This document shows, piece after piece, positions 34,451-45,730 of a stretch of DNA of 64,000 nucleotides (its first letter is position 1; each line of letters starts with the position of its first letter). The stretch comes from Lindgomyces ingoldianus. Its lineage: Eukaryota > Ascomycota > Dothideomycetes > Pleosporales > Lindgomycetaceae. The stretch lies in NCBI RefSeq assembly GCF_010093535.1, contig NW_022985169.1, positions 904,044 through 968,043 of the forward strand. The letters are read 5' to 3'. Made by a program: the position numbers and the translations under genes. Under the pieces are notes generated by a model that saw nothing but the letters and a program-made list of their open reading frames with translations, ran no database searches and had not been told where the DNA came from.

Positions 34451-37400
34451 CTAGCTCGCTTCACGCTGCTGTTGAAGCTGCGAGACCATCTCAGTGAGTT
34501 GTTCCACCTGCAAAGTGAGCTTGAGGACCAACGATTTCAACGGAGAGTCCGACTCAGGCGGACCCCCTCTGGTGTGAGGCCGATTCGTAGGTTGCGATCT
34601 GCCAGGCGCATTTCCATTCCCCTCAACCGTGGCTTGGAAGCCCGCTGCCAACGGGCGCGGAGAATTCAAAGAAGATCTCAGAAGAACTCGTTTCGCCGTG
34701 GTAGGCGTTTCAGGTCCGCTGATGGAAGGTGCGCCAGGGCGCCGCTTCCGTGAATCAGTGAACTGTTCGTAAGCCCAGATTGCCCCAACGAAAGGGAGAT
34801 GAGTTGCTTTCAGCAAAATGATCCTCGCACTCCGTAGTCTCTCCGAAGGCAGCATGAGCCGGAGCGGGCGGACAACCAGCGGGATCAGATTCTGCACGCA
34901 GGGTCAGTTGTGATCAAGCTCAAGCCCCTACAACATCTCTGTGCGGAATGTATCGGCATGAACGAAGTATTGTCGAGCCCCGTACTGCCTAAGACACCAA
35001 ATATGCCTGCAGTTGGATATCAAGTTGCTGAAAATGAAGGCTAATTCGGACAGAGACAGTCAAGTCAGATCTGAAAAGACCTGAAAGGGAGTGTGAGTCA
35101 AGGCATCCCGCCAAAAGCATCCCCAACGGTTGGTTCTGAGCGTGCTGCTTAACGCCTGGAGGCTATGTCGGCTGGCAACGCCTGTGTTTGGGGCGCTTAT
35201 TTGTGGTTTCAAAGGCCCAAAATAGACAGCAAAAATGAACTCACCAATGGGGGAAGATAATACGTCAGGCGATTTGAAGCCGATGCTTCCAGGACGTATA
35301 CGGAATAACTGAAGCGAACTGCGGTCAGCAACATTGCGGTGACTTTCATAGAGGGTTGAGAACGAACATGAACAGATACTCCTCTCGTGCATGATCCAGT
35401 ACCTGTCGGAGGCCACCGAATTAGTAACTTTCTAACGGAAGAAGCGAGAAAACGATGGTGGTGACCTCCTCTTCCATTTCACACCGCACCTTGAGCAGAC
35501 GGACAGGCCGTAAGGCCCACAAGAACCACGGGGGTATACTCGGAAGGAGAACGACGGGAAATCAGCCACAGAACAAACGGGGAAATGGCGGATGCCGACG
35601 GACACCAAGTGCGATGAAGTTGGTGCCAACGAGGCTGAGGCTCGGGTTGGGCGGTGTCCAGGTCCCCGTGAAAGGTCCCATGCTCATCCTCGCTTGAGTG
35701 CATTTTCAAAATGGGACACCGAGAGCCAATCAATTTTGCCAAGCCCAATTTTTCGCTCAGACGTGCAGCATTAATTCAGGGCTACGTACCTTGGTCAAGG
35801 AATTAGAAAGCAACGAAATGAGGGACGTAATGAGGAGGATGTTCGTCAAAGCCACGAAAACCAACTGCAGGTTCAATCAGCAGACCGCAAATGTATGTGC
35901 ACAGTTGCGTGCTCCTACCATGACGGGTGGTCCGAAGTATGGGGAGCTACAGTTCCTGGCGTTAATTCTCAAGCCTTTCATTGAATCGAAGGGAGCCTAC
36001 ATTTCTTGAGCCACATCCTGTTTTTGTGTAAGCCAACGCACGTTTGTCTCCAGGAGGCGGGGCTTTCGCCCCAGTTTCATCCTTACTTACGAAGCCAAGA
36101 TAAGAAGACCTGTGACAGAATACACACATTAGCAAAGGCTGAATTGGCAGGAAGCCCCGCACAGCCTCACGTACCCAAAAAATACTTTCACTAAAATCCA
36201 GCTCATTTCCCTTGGCGTGAACTGGTCTCTAGCTAATAGCGTGAACGTGGTCAGGAAGCCTGCCGAGTTTGTAAGCTCGAGGATAAGTTTTTGGCTGAGT
36301 CTGTGGCTGAGGCGCAGACATCATACCTAGATAGAGAATGACCACTAATGACAGAAATTTGATGAAGTCCTTTGTCTGCTAGTCGTTAGAGTCGGTCAAG
36401 GACACCGCTGTTCACCCGCCGTTATACTGACCATCTCCTTAAGGCATGGAATCTTTGCACATGTTAGCCGGATATGGTTAATTAAGGTCTGCACGGAAAA
36501 GTTTGGGGAAACGCTGTGCCACAGCAATCAGGGCCCTCGGCGTTGCCGCATCCATTTCCTCGCCGCGGAAGGCAGTGGTAGGACATTCGGCAGCCGTGAA
36601 CACTCAGAAGGAGGCAAGAAAGGTGCAAGAGGCTACACGATTGCTTCCATGTTCAACTTACCAATGTCCCAAAGTAAGGATTCAAGCTCAGCAGAGCGAA
36701 AATCCGTGGAACCAGGAACAACGCTTCGAGGCCGAGAACGTCGTAAGATAGATCTATTATGCTCGTTGAAGCTATGCTCAGACCGATGAGTCCTAAGCAC
36801 GGTTAGAAAGAAGAAGATATGTCTGGAAGAGGTGCCGTTGGATCCACTCACTTAGGGCAAAGAAGATCGTCCCAACTAAAACGATGCTCTAACGAGTTGT
36901 CAGCGAAGCAGAAACACGGAATCGAGAGGTGAGTGTTACAATGTCCCAGATCCACCAGAAGTCAGACGCGTAGAAGCTAGTCTGACCTGCGTCAATCCAG
37001 TCCCCCAACTCGTCGTACGCAAAGCCAGCAATCCAGATGTAGAGTAGAACCTCGGACGGGGTTACATGAGAGAAACTCCGCTGGACAAGCACTGCATAGT
37101 ACAAGGCAAGAAAAGTGGCGAAGAAGATTGTCTCGAAGATCTTCAGATATCGAGGGACTCGTAAACGACAGAATGGGTCACCGCGTCTGCGATTGTACAG
37201 CTTGGGACATTTGACCGAGTTCACGCTGAGAGTCTCCCAGAAAACGATATCGCCCTGGGCCGTTAGAATACGAAGTTTTACACAACAGAAAGTAAGAACT
37301 CTTACCCGCCAAACACCATTAATGATTTTCTGTACTGGTCGTTGGCTAAGAAATTTCTTCGCATCAGACACGGAGGCAATCTCTAGAGCACTCAGGTTTT

Positions 37401-38194
37401 CGAACTGCGATGCAAAGTTATCAGAATGACTGATATCTGTAGTCAAAGTGGCGGCCACGCTATCCGTCCCAAAATATGACGACGTTCGTCCAAATCGCCG
37501 AGAACCTAAAAGAGGTGTAGCTTCACCTCGCAAATTGGCGGAAGCACCATTCTGGTGAGATACACTATCACGCTCTTCATCCTGGGAGTTGTCCGGAGAA
37601 GATATGGCCGGCGGGAGCTCAAGGAGAAGGAAATCTATCGCTTCCCTCTCCGAAAGATTCGTCAAGAATTGCCATGCAACTAGCTCGCAAGCATAGCCCC
37701 TGGCTTCGTTGACGCCCGGCTCATCACTGGCTTCTTCCAATGCCGAGAAATGCGCTTTTAAGGCTCTGTTAACCTCAATCAGCTTCTACCCCAGCATATC
37801 TATATCATGAGGCGGCTACCACGTCCAGAGCACCTAGGAAAGAGCACCAAGGAAAGAGCACGTACAGAAGAGCACAGACAACAGCGGGATGATGCACATT
37901 ATCAGAAATGTAGGCGATGAGAGGCGTCAGGATCCGACCGCATGGAAGGCTTCGTAATTCCTCAAACGTGTGTGGAAGCGTGATGGCATCGGTGAAGTAG
38001 CTAACAACGAATTAGTATGCAATTTGCCATGCGCATATGTAGGAGGGACCGCTGTGCTGAACATATGTCGCGACAAGACACGGTGAGACTCACAACGAGA
38101 GTTTCCTGGCCAGTTCTCCAAAGTCGTCGTCGTCCGAAATGAGCGGGATGTCGGGATGTTCTGCGGGCCACCTTGGGGTCGACGGCCTCGACAT
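34451..38194 (-). CDS. YVC1: Vacuolar TRP-type calcium channel Yvc1
   Basis: TRP-like cation channel releasing Ca2+ from the vacuole. I reconstruct 15 exons: 38094-38194, 37866-38000, 37306-37765, 36940-37254, 36852-36888, 36662-36792, 36432-36452, 36327-36375, 36175-36259, 36091-36109, 35919-35996, 35790-35864, 35368-35402, 35245-35308, 34451-34891. The sum, 2046 nt, is in frame (681 aa). Family blocks: the N-terminal cytosolic LPCGRILTPLIAYISDNVHH; RRRGDPFCRLRVPRYLK before TM1; LEALFLVPRIFALLSLNPYF; CLKEMTKDFIKFLSLVVILY; the pore-side ARDQFTPREMSWILVKVFFG; and TNILLITSLISLLSNSL. The C-terminal tail is basic and ends in a Gln-rich coil (VEQLTEMVSQLQQQ). Fourteen introns is exceptional for this window; two exceed 350 nt. 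Several exons are only 19-49 nt, so single boundaries may be off. Confidence 0.88.
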
Positions 38195-38476
38195 GTTCAC
38201 GGCTGACTTCTCGCACGAAAGAAGGCGATTGCAGTTGCAGTTACAGTTGCAGCCATTGACTCGGAGGACTTTGACGCCATGTCGCGCAAAATATGCCCGC
38301 GCTCGTGCTTCCCTGGGGCTTCCGGCTCCGCTCTGCTTCGCGAATTATGTAATAACGGCGGCGCTAGTGGTCGCACCTTCCCAACATAACTCTCACTCAC
38401 TCTCACTTTCCTGGGAGACTTCCTCCTCGTACAGGTTTCTCTCTCCGCATCATCTAAGCTTCTGATTCTGATAGCC
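38195..38476. promoter_or_regulatory. Divergent promoter YVC1 / unknown gene
   Basis: 282 bp between two divergent start codons. A direct repetition of cagttg/cagttac units occurs at about 38230-38253, and the repeated phrase tctcactcactctcac near the right gene is typical of a pyrimidine-rich 5' leader. Confidence 0.5.
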
Positions 38477-40128
38477 ATGGTTCACGATGAGAGTTTCTGT
38501 GGCGACCGCCTTAGAATGTCCTCTTTCCTCAGAGTGATCGCCAACATGCCCCCACGACCAGCTCGATTCAGGAGACATGAGAAGCAAGCTGACCAACAGA
38601 GCCACGCCATGTATGATGAGGTGGGATTGAATCAGTTCGAGGAGCTGAAAACGCACAAGTTTTCGTCTCAGAATCCAGCACTAGCCTCTCACGACAGTTC
38701 TACTGAAGTGTGTGATTCTCTTGCACGGTTAGCTTCAGCTCAGTCGTTACTGATGGTAGCTGGACGCGCTGAGCGGAGCGAGGCCGAAAACGGCAGCGCT
38801 CCTGATACTGGCAATGGGGTTCACAAGCCATCGGGAGCGCAATCTACCGCACCACGTGCTCGAAAAGACCACTATTCCTACCAGACCAAGACCAATAAGA
38901 GCAAACACGCATCAGGGAGAAGATCTGGCACTCGCAGAAGGATGCTACCTGTCAATGAACTCGCATTGGTGCGAACCACGACAACAGATGGCTTACCTGA
39001 TCCGAGTGTATGGAGTCTCCACCTGGATCCCTCAACTGATGAGCTACAGCTGATTCAAGGGACTACAGGAAGAAGACGTTATTCTCAAAAGCCCTATTAC
39101 AGAAATTGACCCAATTGAGGACAGCGAGGTCTATGGCGATGTTCCTGCACAAGTGAGAAATGAGGCTACTCAAAAGTCTCATCTAAGCAAGGGGGATCAG
39201 GTTAACTACACAAACAAGGCAACGTGGAAATCGAGACGACGCACAAAGCAAGGCCGTTTAGACGTAAGAGTTCTCCAATCCGTGCTAGCTTCAGATGGGT
39301 TTGTTGGCGCCGAGTTTTCCATTCCCTTCAGACACCAGAAGCAGCCAAACAGGCCTCAAATGAAGAAGATGGTGCCAGTAGCACAGCGCGGGTTAATTCT
39401 AGCTATGGGGAACCTTCCAAAGCCATCTTTCCAGAGCGATCGGCTCCAATTGGTCCAAGGCTCCCAAATGTTCGATGCTCGTCTGCCAAACAGACTCTCA
39501 CGGATACCTCGTTTGGGTGAAGGCAATGAGTCTTGGAACGAAGAGACGCCTGCAAGGCCCATGCGAGATACTCCAGGGGGGCACGATACCTCCACCGTTC
39601 GTTCGAAGCCAATCAGGAGGAAGACTAAGCATTGGATCCATAATCAACTCGCTAGCATTTCAGCGCCAACAAGACACAGTACCAACAGCGGATCAGAAGC
39701 CACCGAAGAACCCGATGAGAGGAATAGCTCGTTCAATGACCCAAATGACAGCATCACAAATACCCGTTCAGAATTCAGCAGCGATGAGCTGAAGGAATAA
39801 AGATCAACCGTAGGAGAGTTTCGCGATAGGATCATCAAAGATGTCCGTGACCACTATTTTATGTCCCATTTTGATATACTTCATTCTGCACCTGCAGTTC
39901 TCGGTGCGAATGTCCCAACGTCACTTACAATTCACAGACAGATTACGCCACATCATGGTAGGTAGACTAGGATCGTAGGTGTAAATATGGCTGGCTGACA
40001 ACTGGTCGCGTACAGAGAACCTTATTGAAATAGTCGAGGGTCGCCATTTCCGAAACGCTAGCCGCCAGCTCGACACAGTGCCCAACAATGTTGATAATTT
40101 CTGGGCACAGTACGGTGCCATTGGTTGA
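38477..40128 (+). CDS. Hypothetical protein, multi-exon, C-terminal structure uncertain
   Basis: No family recognised. Exon 1 38477-39007 and exon 2 from 39060 are joined by a 52-nt intron (gtatgg...ttcaag), which resolves a frame change. The simple model stops at TAA 39798-39800 (423 aa). However, the same frame stays open after that stop to 39957. It then joins through a good 58-nt intron (gtaggt, branch-like ctgac, tacag; 39958-40015) to coding-looking sequence ending TGA 40126-40128. Skipping the TAA needs a 72-nt intron 39731-39802 with a weak gttcaa donor, giving 489 aa. The protein is basic and rich in Ser, Arg and Gln, with NKSKHASGRRSGTRRR as a possible nuclear signal and RRKTKHWIHNQL further on. 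The extra C-terminal part (VGEFRDRIIKDVRDHYF; HFRNASRQLDTVPNNVDNFW) looks more ordered than the rest. No membrane segment. Confidence 0.55.
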
Positions 40129-41142
40129 ATGAATTTAGGGAAGTGGTCGCCTTTGGAGTGATTCGTATCCCTAGTGGCTCAGTCTGCTGACACTGACGAT
40201 CGTATTGCAGAAATAGAGGATAGGTTACACTAACTGTAAGGACAGGGCTCCGCACCACTCCGCCAATACAACCAAAAGGTACGAATAATCAACCAACGTT
40301 GATTTTCGGGTGCAGAATAGTATATATACCTGTCGCACGTAAGCGCCATCTCGGCCTTACACTAACCAGCTATACTGCATCGTGCCATCTAACATGGAAC
40401 AGCAGGGGCAATTTAAAGCAAAAGTTTGCATCCTATTCATGCTTTCGTTAAATCTAGTAAAATGGCTAATTAAATCAAAAACCCCCGCCAATGCTCTATG
40501 GTATGCAAAATGGATGGGAAAATTTTAACGCAGCTTGTATGTCTAAATACACCCTCTTTTCTCCAGCACTATGTTAATCGTTGTTTATGTTCTGCTACTT
40601 GTGTATGAATAGATACATCGTTTTATGCCGCATTTACCACGTCGTGTTGCAATCATTTTCCTCCCGACTATCCGCTGGTGATGGCCCCACATCTTCATCC
40701 GTGCGCAGCGTGCCGAACCACCGACCCTCTCTCGGCTGACTTCAGTCGGCCTTCAGTCGTGCCGACTTTGGCATCAAGCTGCATACGTCGCATATCGTGT
40801 GATTCAAAGAAACCCTTTCGGTGGGAACGAGGCCACACGACTGATTTAGTGGCTTCTCCGTGGAATGACCCTGGCCGCGCCACACTGAGGGGCAATTGTT
40901 ATTTGAACAGGGCGTGGCCGAGCTCCCATGGTCACTCCGTCTTGCTACTTCACGATTTACCATTAAAAGGGCTGCACGGTGGTGGGTACGGCCTAGACTC
41001 TTTCAACAAACCGTTTGATTTGGGGAAGGTCCCCAATATACAAGATGGCTGCGCCAGGCGGAATCCCACCCTCTGTTTTTCAACAAATGGTATTGCCTAG
41101 ACTCCACTTTCCGTGTTGCGCCGGTGCTGAAATGCAGTATAG
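40129..41142. other. Intergenic region with AT-rich repeat copy
   Basis: 1.0 kb; the part from about 40300 to 40650 is clearly more AT-rich than its surroundings and contains repeat copy 1. No gene was recognised. The right end is the DUF3112 gene promoter. Confidence 0.5.
40365..40475 (+). repeat. AT-rich dispersed repeat, copy 1
   Basis: Aligns by eye with copies at about 57203-57395 (same orientation) and 55340-55525 (reverse). Against copy 2, 40375-40401 matches 57203-57229 at 23 of 27 bases. The anchors tgcatc and tctag then follow at offsets 52 and 78, versus 46 and 72 in copy 2, a constant difference of one 6-nt indel. Against copy 3 the central segment with the shared core tttgcatcYtatt differs mostly by A/G and C/T. 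Limits are approximate; family unknown. Confidence 0.6.
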
Positions 41143-42208
41143 ATGGCCAACGGACCACCATATCTCCCAATGACATGGGGGATTGGCGGCATTCCGAGGA
41201 AGAACATCGACGTCCCAATCACCTCAGTTTTCCTATTCCTCTACATTCTTGCCGCTGTAACACATATGGCCCTGTTCCGACTCAATCAGAGACGGGGCCA
41301 CAAATTTCTGATCTCAATATTCTTATTCGGCAAGCATAACTCCCAGTTATTCCTCCTTATCCTTCCCTGCTTTTTATTGAACTCAATATAATGATAGCTA
41401 ACATGCGTAAGGATTCTGCATGGCCCGAGTCGTAACCTGCGTAATGCGCATCGCATCCACTTGCGTCCCACACAACATCTCCCTTGCTATCGCGGCCTCA
41501 ATCTTTGTTGCAGCCGGTGTTCTTATAGTCTTCATCGTGAACCTCATCTTCGCACAACGCATCCTCCGCTCCACACACCCACACTTCGGCTGGCATCCGG
41601 CCCTCTCTATCCTCTTCAAAGCACTCTACGTACTCATCGGCCTGACATTCGCAATCGTTATAACGGCGACAGTACAAAGTTTCTATACTATAAGACCGCG
41701 AACCCGGACGATTGACCGCGATCTCCAGCTCTATGCCGCCACTCTTTTAACGACAATCAGTTTCCTGCCGATACCTATCGTTTTAATCAGCCTCCTCATA
41801 CCTCGCAAATCGCCGCCTGAAAATTTTGGCACCGGCCGTTTCCGCACAAAAGTCCTCGTCCTGCTCACCAGCACCCTCATCATCTGTCTTGGCGCGGCGT
41901 TTCGGTGCGGAACAGCCTGGAAGAAACCCGTCCTGAGAACAAAGCCGTTACCGACGTATTACTCGCGGACATGTTTCTACATCTTTAATTTCGCGGTTGA
42001 GATTGTCGTTATATACCTTTACGCTATCATGAGGGTGGATCTGAGATTCTGGATCCCGGGCGGTGCGAAGGGCCCTGGGGGTTATGAGGCTGGACAAGGG
42101 ACACGGGGCCAGTCGTATGGTGCGGATGAGGAGGAGAAGGGGGGAGGGATGAGGAAGGGCAGTGAGAAAGAAGCGATTAATGAGGAGGCGAAGGGTGTGG
42201 ACGGTTGA
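41143..42208 (+). CDS. DUF3112-type multi-pass membrane protein
   Basis: Fungal membrane protein family of unknown function. Exons 41143-41329 and 41412-42208 give 327 aa. The split falls in the conserved junction ISIFLFG/FCMARVVTCVMR and needs a GC donor (gcaagc) at 41330. About seven hydrophobic segments: SVFLFLYILAAVTHMALF, LAIAASIFVAAGVLIVFIVN, LSILFKALYVLIGLTFAIVI, LYAATLLTTISFLPIPIVLI, VLVLLTSTLIICLGAAF and YIFNFAVEIVVIYLYAIMRV are clear. The C-terminal about 45 residues are Gly/Glu/Lys-rich and cytosolic in character. Relatives are widespread in Pezizomycotina; some lie near other stress-related membrane genes, but context here gives no clue. Confidence 0.85.
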
Positions 42209-43391
42209 GGAGTTGTGGATTGGTCAGTGGGAAGCGGAGTAGAGTGGTATTTAGGCGAACTACACTAGTTAGAGTTTAAGTTTGCATCCATTTAACTCAA
42301 TGGGCATTTTCAACTTTACGACCTCACCAGGCACAAATTTTCCGTCATCCAGTCGACTCTTCGGAGATATCCCTTCCACAAGTCCAACTAACACGCACCG
42401 TGACCATGAAACACCCTCATCTAGTTCCGAAGTTTCAATAAGACTCCAATTCCCACTAATGAGAATGCCCAGCACCCAATAACAGAAGCAAGAGAAAGGA
42501 AGAAGCAGTTCCAAAACGAGAAACCCAAGACTCCCCTATATTTCTTCAAAGCCGTCCATATAAAACCGTGCTATGAATTGACCATGTTTTGTGCTACAGG
42601 GTAGATCTTGAGACGTCAGTGCTCTAGAATAGTGGGGGAGGGTTCGGTTTGCTGGCTAAGTCTATCGATCTTCTAGGCCTCCGGTTCATATAAGCTTTCC
42701 TATGTCTCAACGCCGGCCAAGGAGTAATAGGGTCTACATGGTGTAGTCGGGTGCATCTCCGTTCGTCAACCTCACAAAGCCATACTTGGGATATGATGAA
42801 AGAAAGCATCGGCCCGACGCCTCAATTATCAAAACGTTTGTAAATATAACCAAGTTCCCTCATCCTTCTCGTCCAGAAACGCCTTACTGGTGCCGGGGTC
42901 CCTGACTGAAAGCAAAGCTTGAGCTCATAGATCGAGACAATAATACATGTCCGGAAGAAAGAGGTGAAAGTCCAGAAATATGTATTTCATCATGTTCCCG
43001 ATCACCAACCATGTCGACACCCAGATTGTCCCTGATCAACTCGCCAGTACCCAGACTGAACACATCGAGAATAAAAACACGCAAAATTACCGACGACCCA
43101 TGGTCAAGTTGAAGTCTGGCGAAGTTAAAAGACAAAAAAAAAGTGCAAAATGCAACATCGCTAGCTTACAAATCCCAGCCTTTGAATTCGAAAACAAGGC
43201 CAGCAATGCCTGATTCAATTCATTGAACCTGGATCCGCACGCAACGCCAGCGAAAACTTATTCCATGTCGTAACAAAGGCGGTGCGAATATTGACTGTAT
43301 CTAGTCACATAGTCGCCATGTCCCGTATCATGTCGTCGTAAATCATAGCAAACAGAAGTATATGTCATCGTAGAAGGGATATAACGGGGGC
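42209..43391. other. Convergent intergenic region, no gene seen
   Basis: 1.2 kb between the 3' ends of the DUF3112 and PPS1 genes. Short open frames on both strands lack motifs. An A-run lies at about 43133-43142. Confidence 0.45.
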
Positions 43392-45730
43392 CTACCTCGA
43401 GTAGGGCTTGTTCATCAAGGCAATCTCGCGCGCAATAGTGGCCCACTCGAGTTCCCGCCGAAGTGGCTCATTGCGTCGCTGGCGTTGATATTCTTCCCAC
43501 TTCAATAACTCGTATCTGAACAATTATTAGCTTGCATTTTTAGGACTACGCCGCGAGGCCACATATCAACTCACGTAAATCGAAGGTGGGGTTGAATAAT
43601 AACATTCAGGCGCCTGGCCCGAACAAAGCAACTGACAAGATAAGTTAGTATGAGTTTAAGTGTAGGTATTACTGAAACTGACTAGGCACGAGGAAAAGAA
43701 AGTCCCATTTCGTTCATAACCTCTGCAATGCAAATCGTCGCTGACCGGGAAACACCGACCCGGCAGTGCACAAGTGTTGCTCCTCCATCAAGCTTTCCGC
43801 TCTCTAAAAAAGCACTGTCAGCTGGGCAGGGGCAAATCTAGGGATTAGAGATTATTTACCAATAAACCTAAGACACCGATCAAATTCGTCCCAGAGAGGG
43901 TCCACGCCGTTATCCTGCACTCTGTCGACCATCATTAGATGTTCGCTCGGCCAATTGAGCTTTTTCTTCATATCTTCCTGCCATGTCAACGACTCCCCAA
44001 CGCTGAGTATGCGGGTAATACCCAATTCGCGGAGCAGCTCTGGGTTGTTTGCATGACCGAGATTCCCAAGATACATATAAGGGAGAATCCTGCTAGGGAG
44101 ACTACCATCAATGCGCGATAACCATGAGGGCTCTGAAATGTTGATAACATCCTTTTGCCAGCGGGGTGACTCTTGAAGAATGCGAGGCTGAATCGAGGTG
44201 AGTAACGCGACATCTGTAGGATATGCGAAGAAGTTGCGACCCTTCTCCCGATGCAATTGGACCCAAGCTTCGTGCACTGGCAGTCCTTCGGCATACATGA
44301 AGTAGGCCAAGCCGAGCAATGATGACTCAGTATAGCCGTCCGTGCAATGTATCAATATTTTACGTGGTGACGTCGACATCTCTTCCAACTCAATTGCTTC
44401 GCTGTCATTGCGCTTTCTTCCCTCCATCTTCTTAACTTCCAGGGGATTCGCCAATTCATAAATCCACTTGCACGTCTCCATGAGACCGTCGACTTCGGCA
44501 TGAGACCACGTTGGCGGCATAATACTCCCCGACGAGGGAAACTCCATATGAAGAGGATTTTCAGAATTACTTTCTAGGGCCGTACGGTGATTTCGCAGAG
44601 TTCGTGAGTCGGGAACATGGGCAAGATCATTGCCTTCGATGAGAATGTCAAACACATGCTCACTAGTGGATCCCGATTCCAGAACTGGGTCTGGGGTCGG
44701 TCCCAAGAACACATTTGAGCTTATTTCTGAAGCCTTAGACATTGCACACATTTCATAACGTTCCCAATAGACTGTAGAGCTGTCAATAACACAAATGCTC
44801 TGCCGATGCAAGACTGACTAGACTTACAGAAATCCACAACATTCCCAGTCATTGCCCCGCTAGAATCAACTGCAATCAGCTCGGGATGAGCCCTCTCAAC
44901 ATGGCTGAAAGGATCTGACACAGTCAGCGTCCAGGTCAGAATTCTCGACCGTCCCACGACATACCGCAGAGCATGAAAGTGTTAAACAATCCTCTATGAA
45001 AGCCATATCTTGCCTCATTCTGTCGCTGAGCCTGGGAGATGCGTGTAGCAAGAGCAATCGTGTCGCTGGGGTTAGTTTTGTCGTCGCCATAGACGATAAT
45101 ATCTGACACCATAGCCATCTTGCAAGCCTGGATCTGGAAGTTGCGAACTGAGAAACCGTCCTTGGGATCGCACTCGAGGAAGGCGCCAGAGTCATCAGAT
45201 GAAGATGGTAGCAGCTCCTCGGGTGATATTGCGCCTTTTAATTTCGAAGAGGATAAATCTCCACCGGTCTTGACAAGAGTAATGCTGCGGATGCACCTGG
45301 GGACCTTTCGAACGCTCTTTCGCCGTGAGACAAAGAAGGCGAGCTGGATCTGGTTGTCAGCGTGGAGCCCATGCAACCATGGAAACACGTGCTCAGGGTT
45401 CGGCAATGCCTGGGTTGACATGTGCTCGAGGGCCTGTGCCAGTCTCTGTGAGGTGATAGTCCAGATGGGCGGGTCTCGTGAGTACTCAACGCAAAAAGAA
45501 TCTGGCGGGTAGGTAATTGACGAAGTCTCAATGAGGCTCTCCTTGGATGGTGGTGAGGCGGGTGGGGTCTCAAGGCCGCGGGCAGGCACCGGGCCAGGAG
45601 AGCAGATGGGTATGTGCTTGTTGGGGACGGCAGCGGGTGTGCCCCGCGAAGAAGTGTTCAGTGTAAGGTGCGGAGGGGGGGTGGATGACCGACCAGGCAT
45701 GGGAGGTGCCCGCGCAACGACGGCAGCCAT
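43392..45730 (-). CDS. PPS1: Dual-specificity protein phosphatase Pps1
   Basis: Yeast Pps1-like phosphatase, in yeast linked to S-phase checkpoint control. Exons 44965-45730, 44828-44914, 43860-44771, 43683-43803, 43575-43631, 43392-43515 (688 aa). Two phosphatase-type signatures are present. The first, LIHCTDGYTESS (His-Cys about residue 426-427), lacks the Arg of HCx5R; the second, LVHCRVGVSRSATICIAEV (Cys about 602), is complete. Around the second are the DSP features ILPYMYLGNLGHANN and RARRLNVIIQPHLRF. The N-terminal 300 residues carry the family-specific PFSHVERAHPELIAVDSSG and FYWERYEMC. The ATG at 45730 is the first in the open frame; the open sequence upstream of it has only a TTG. 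Confidence 0.92.
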
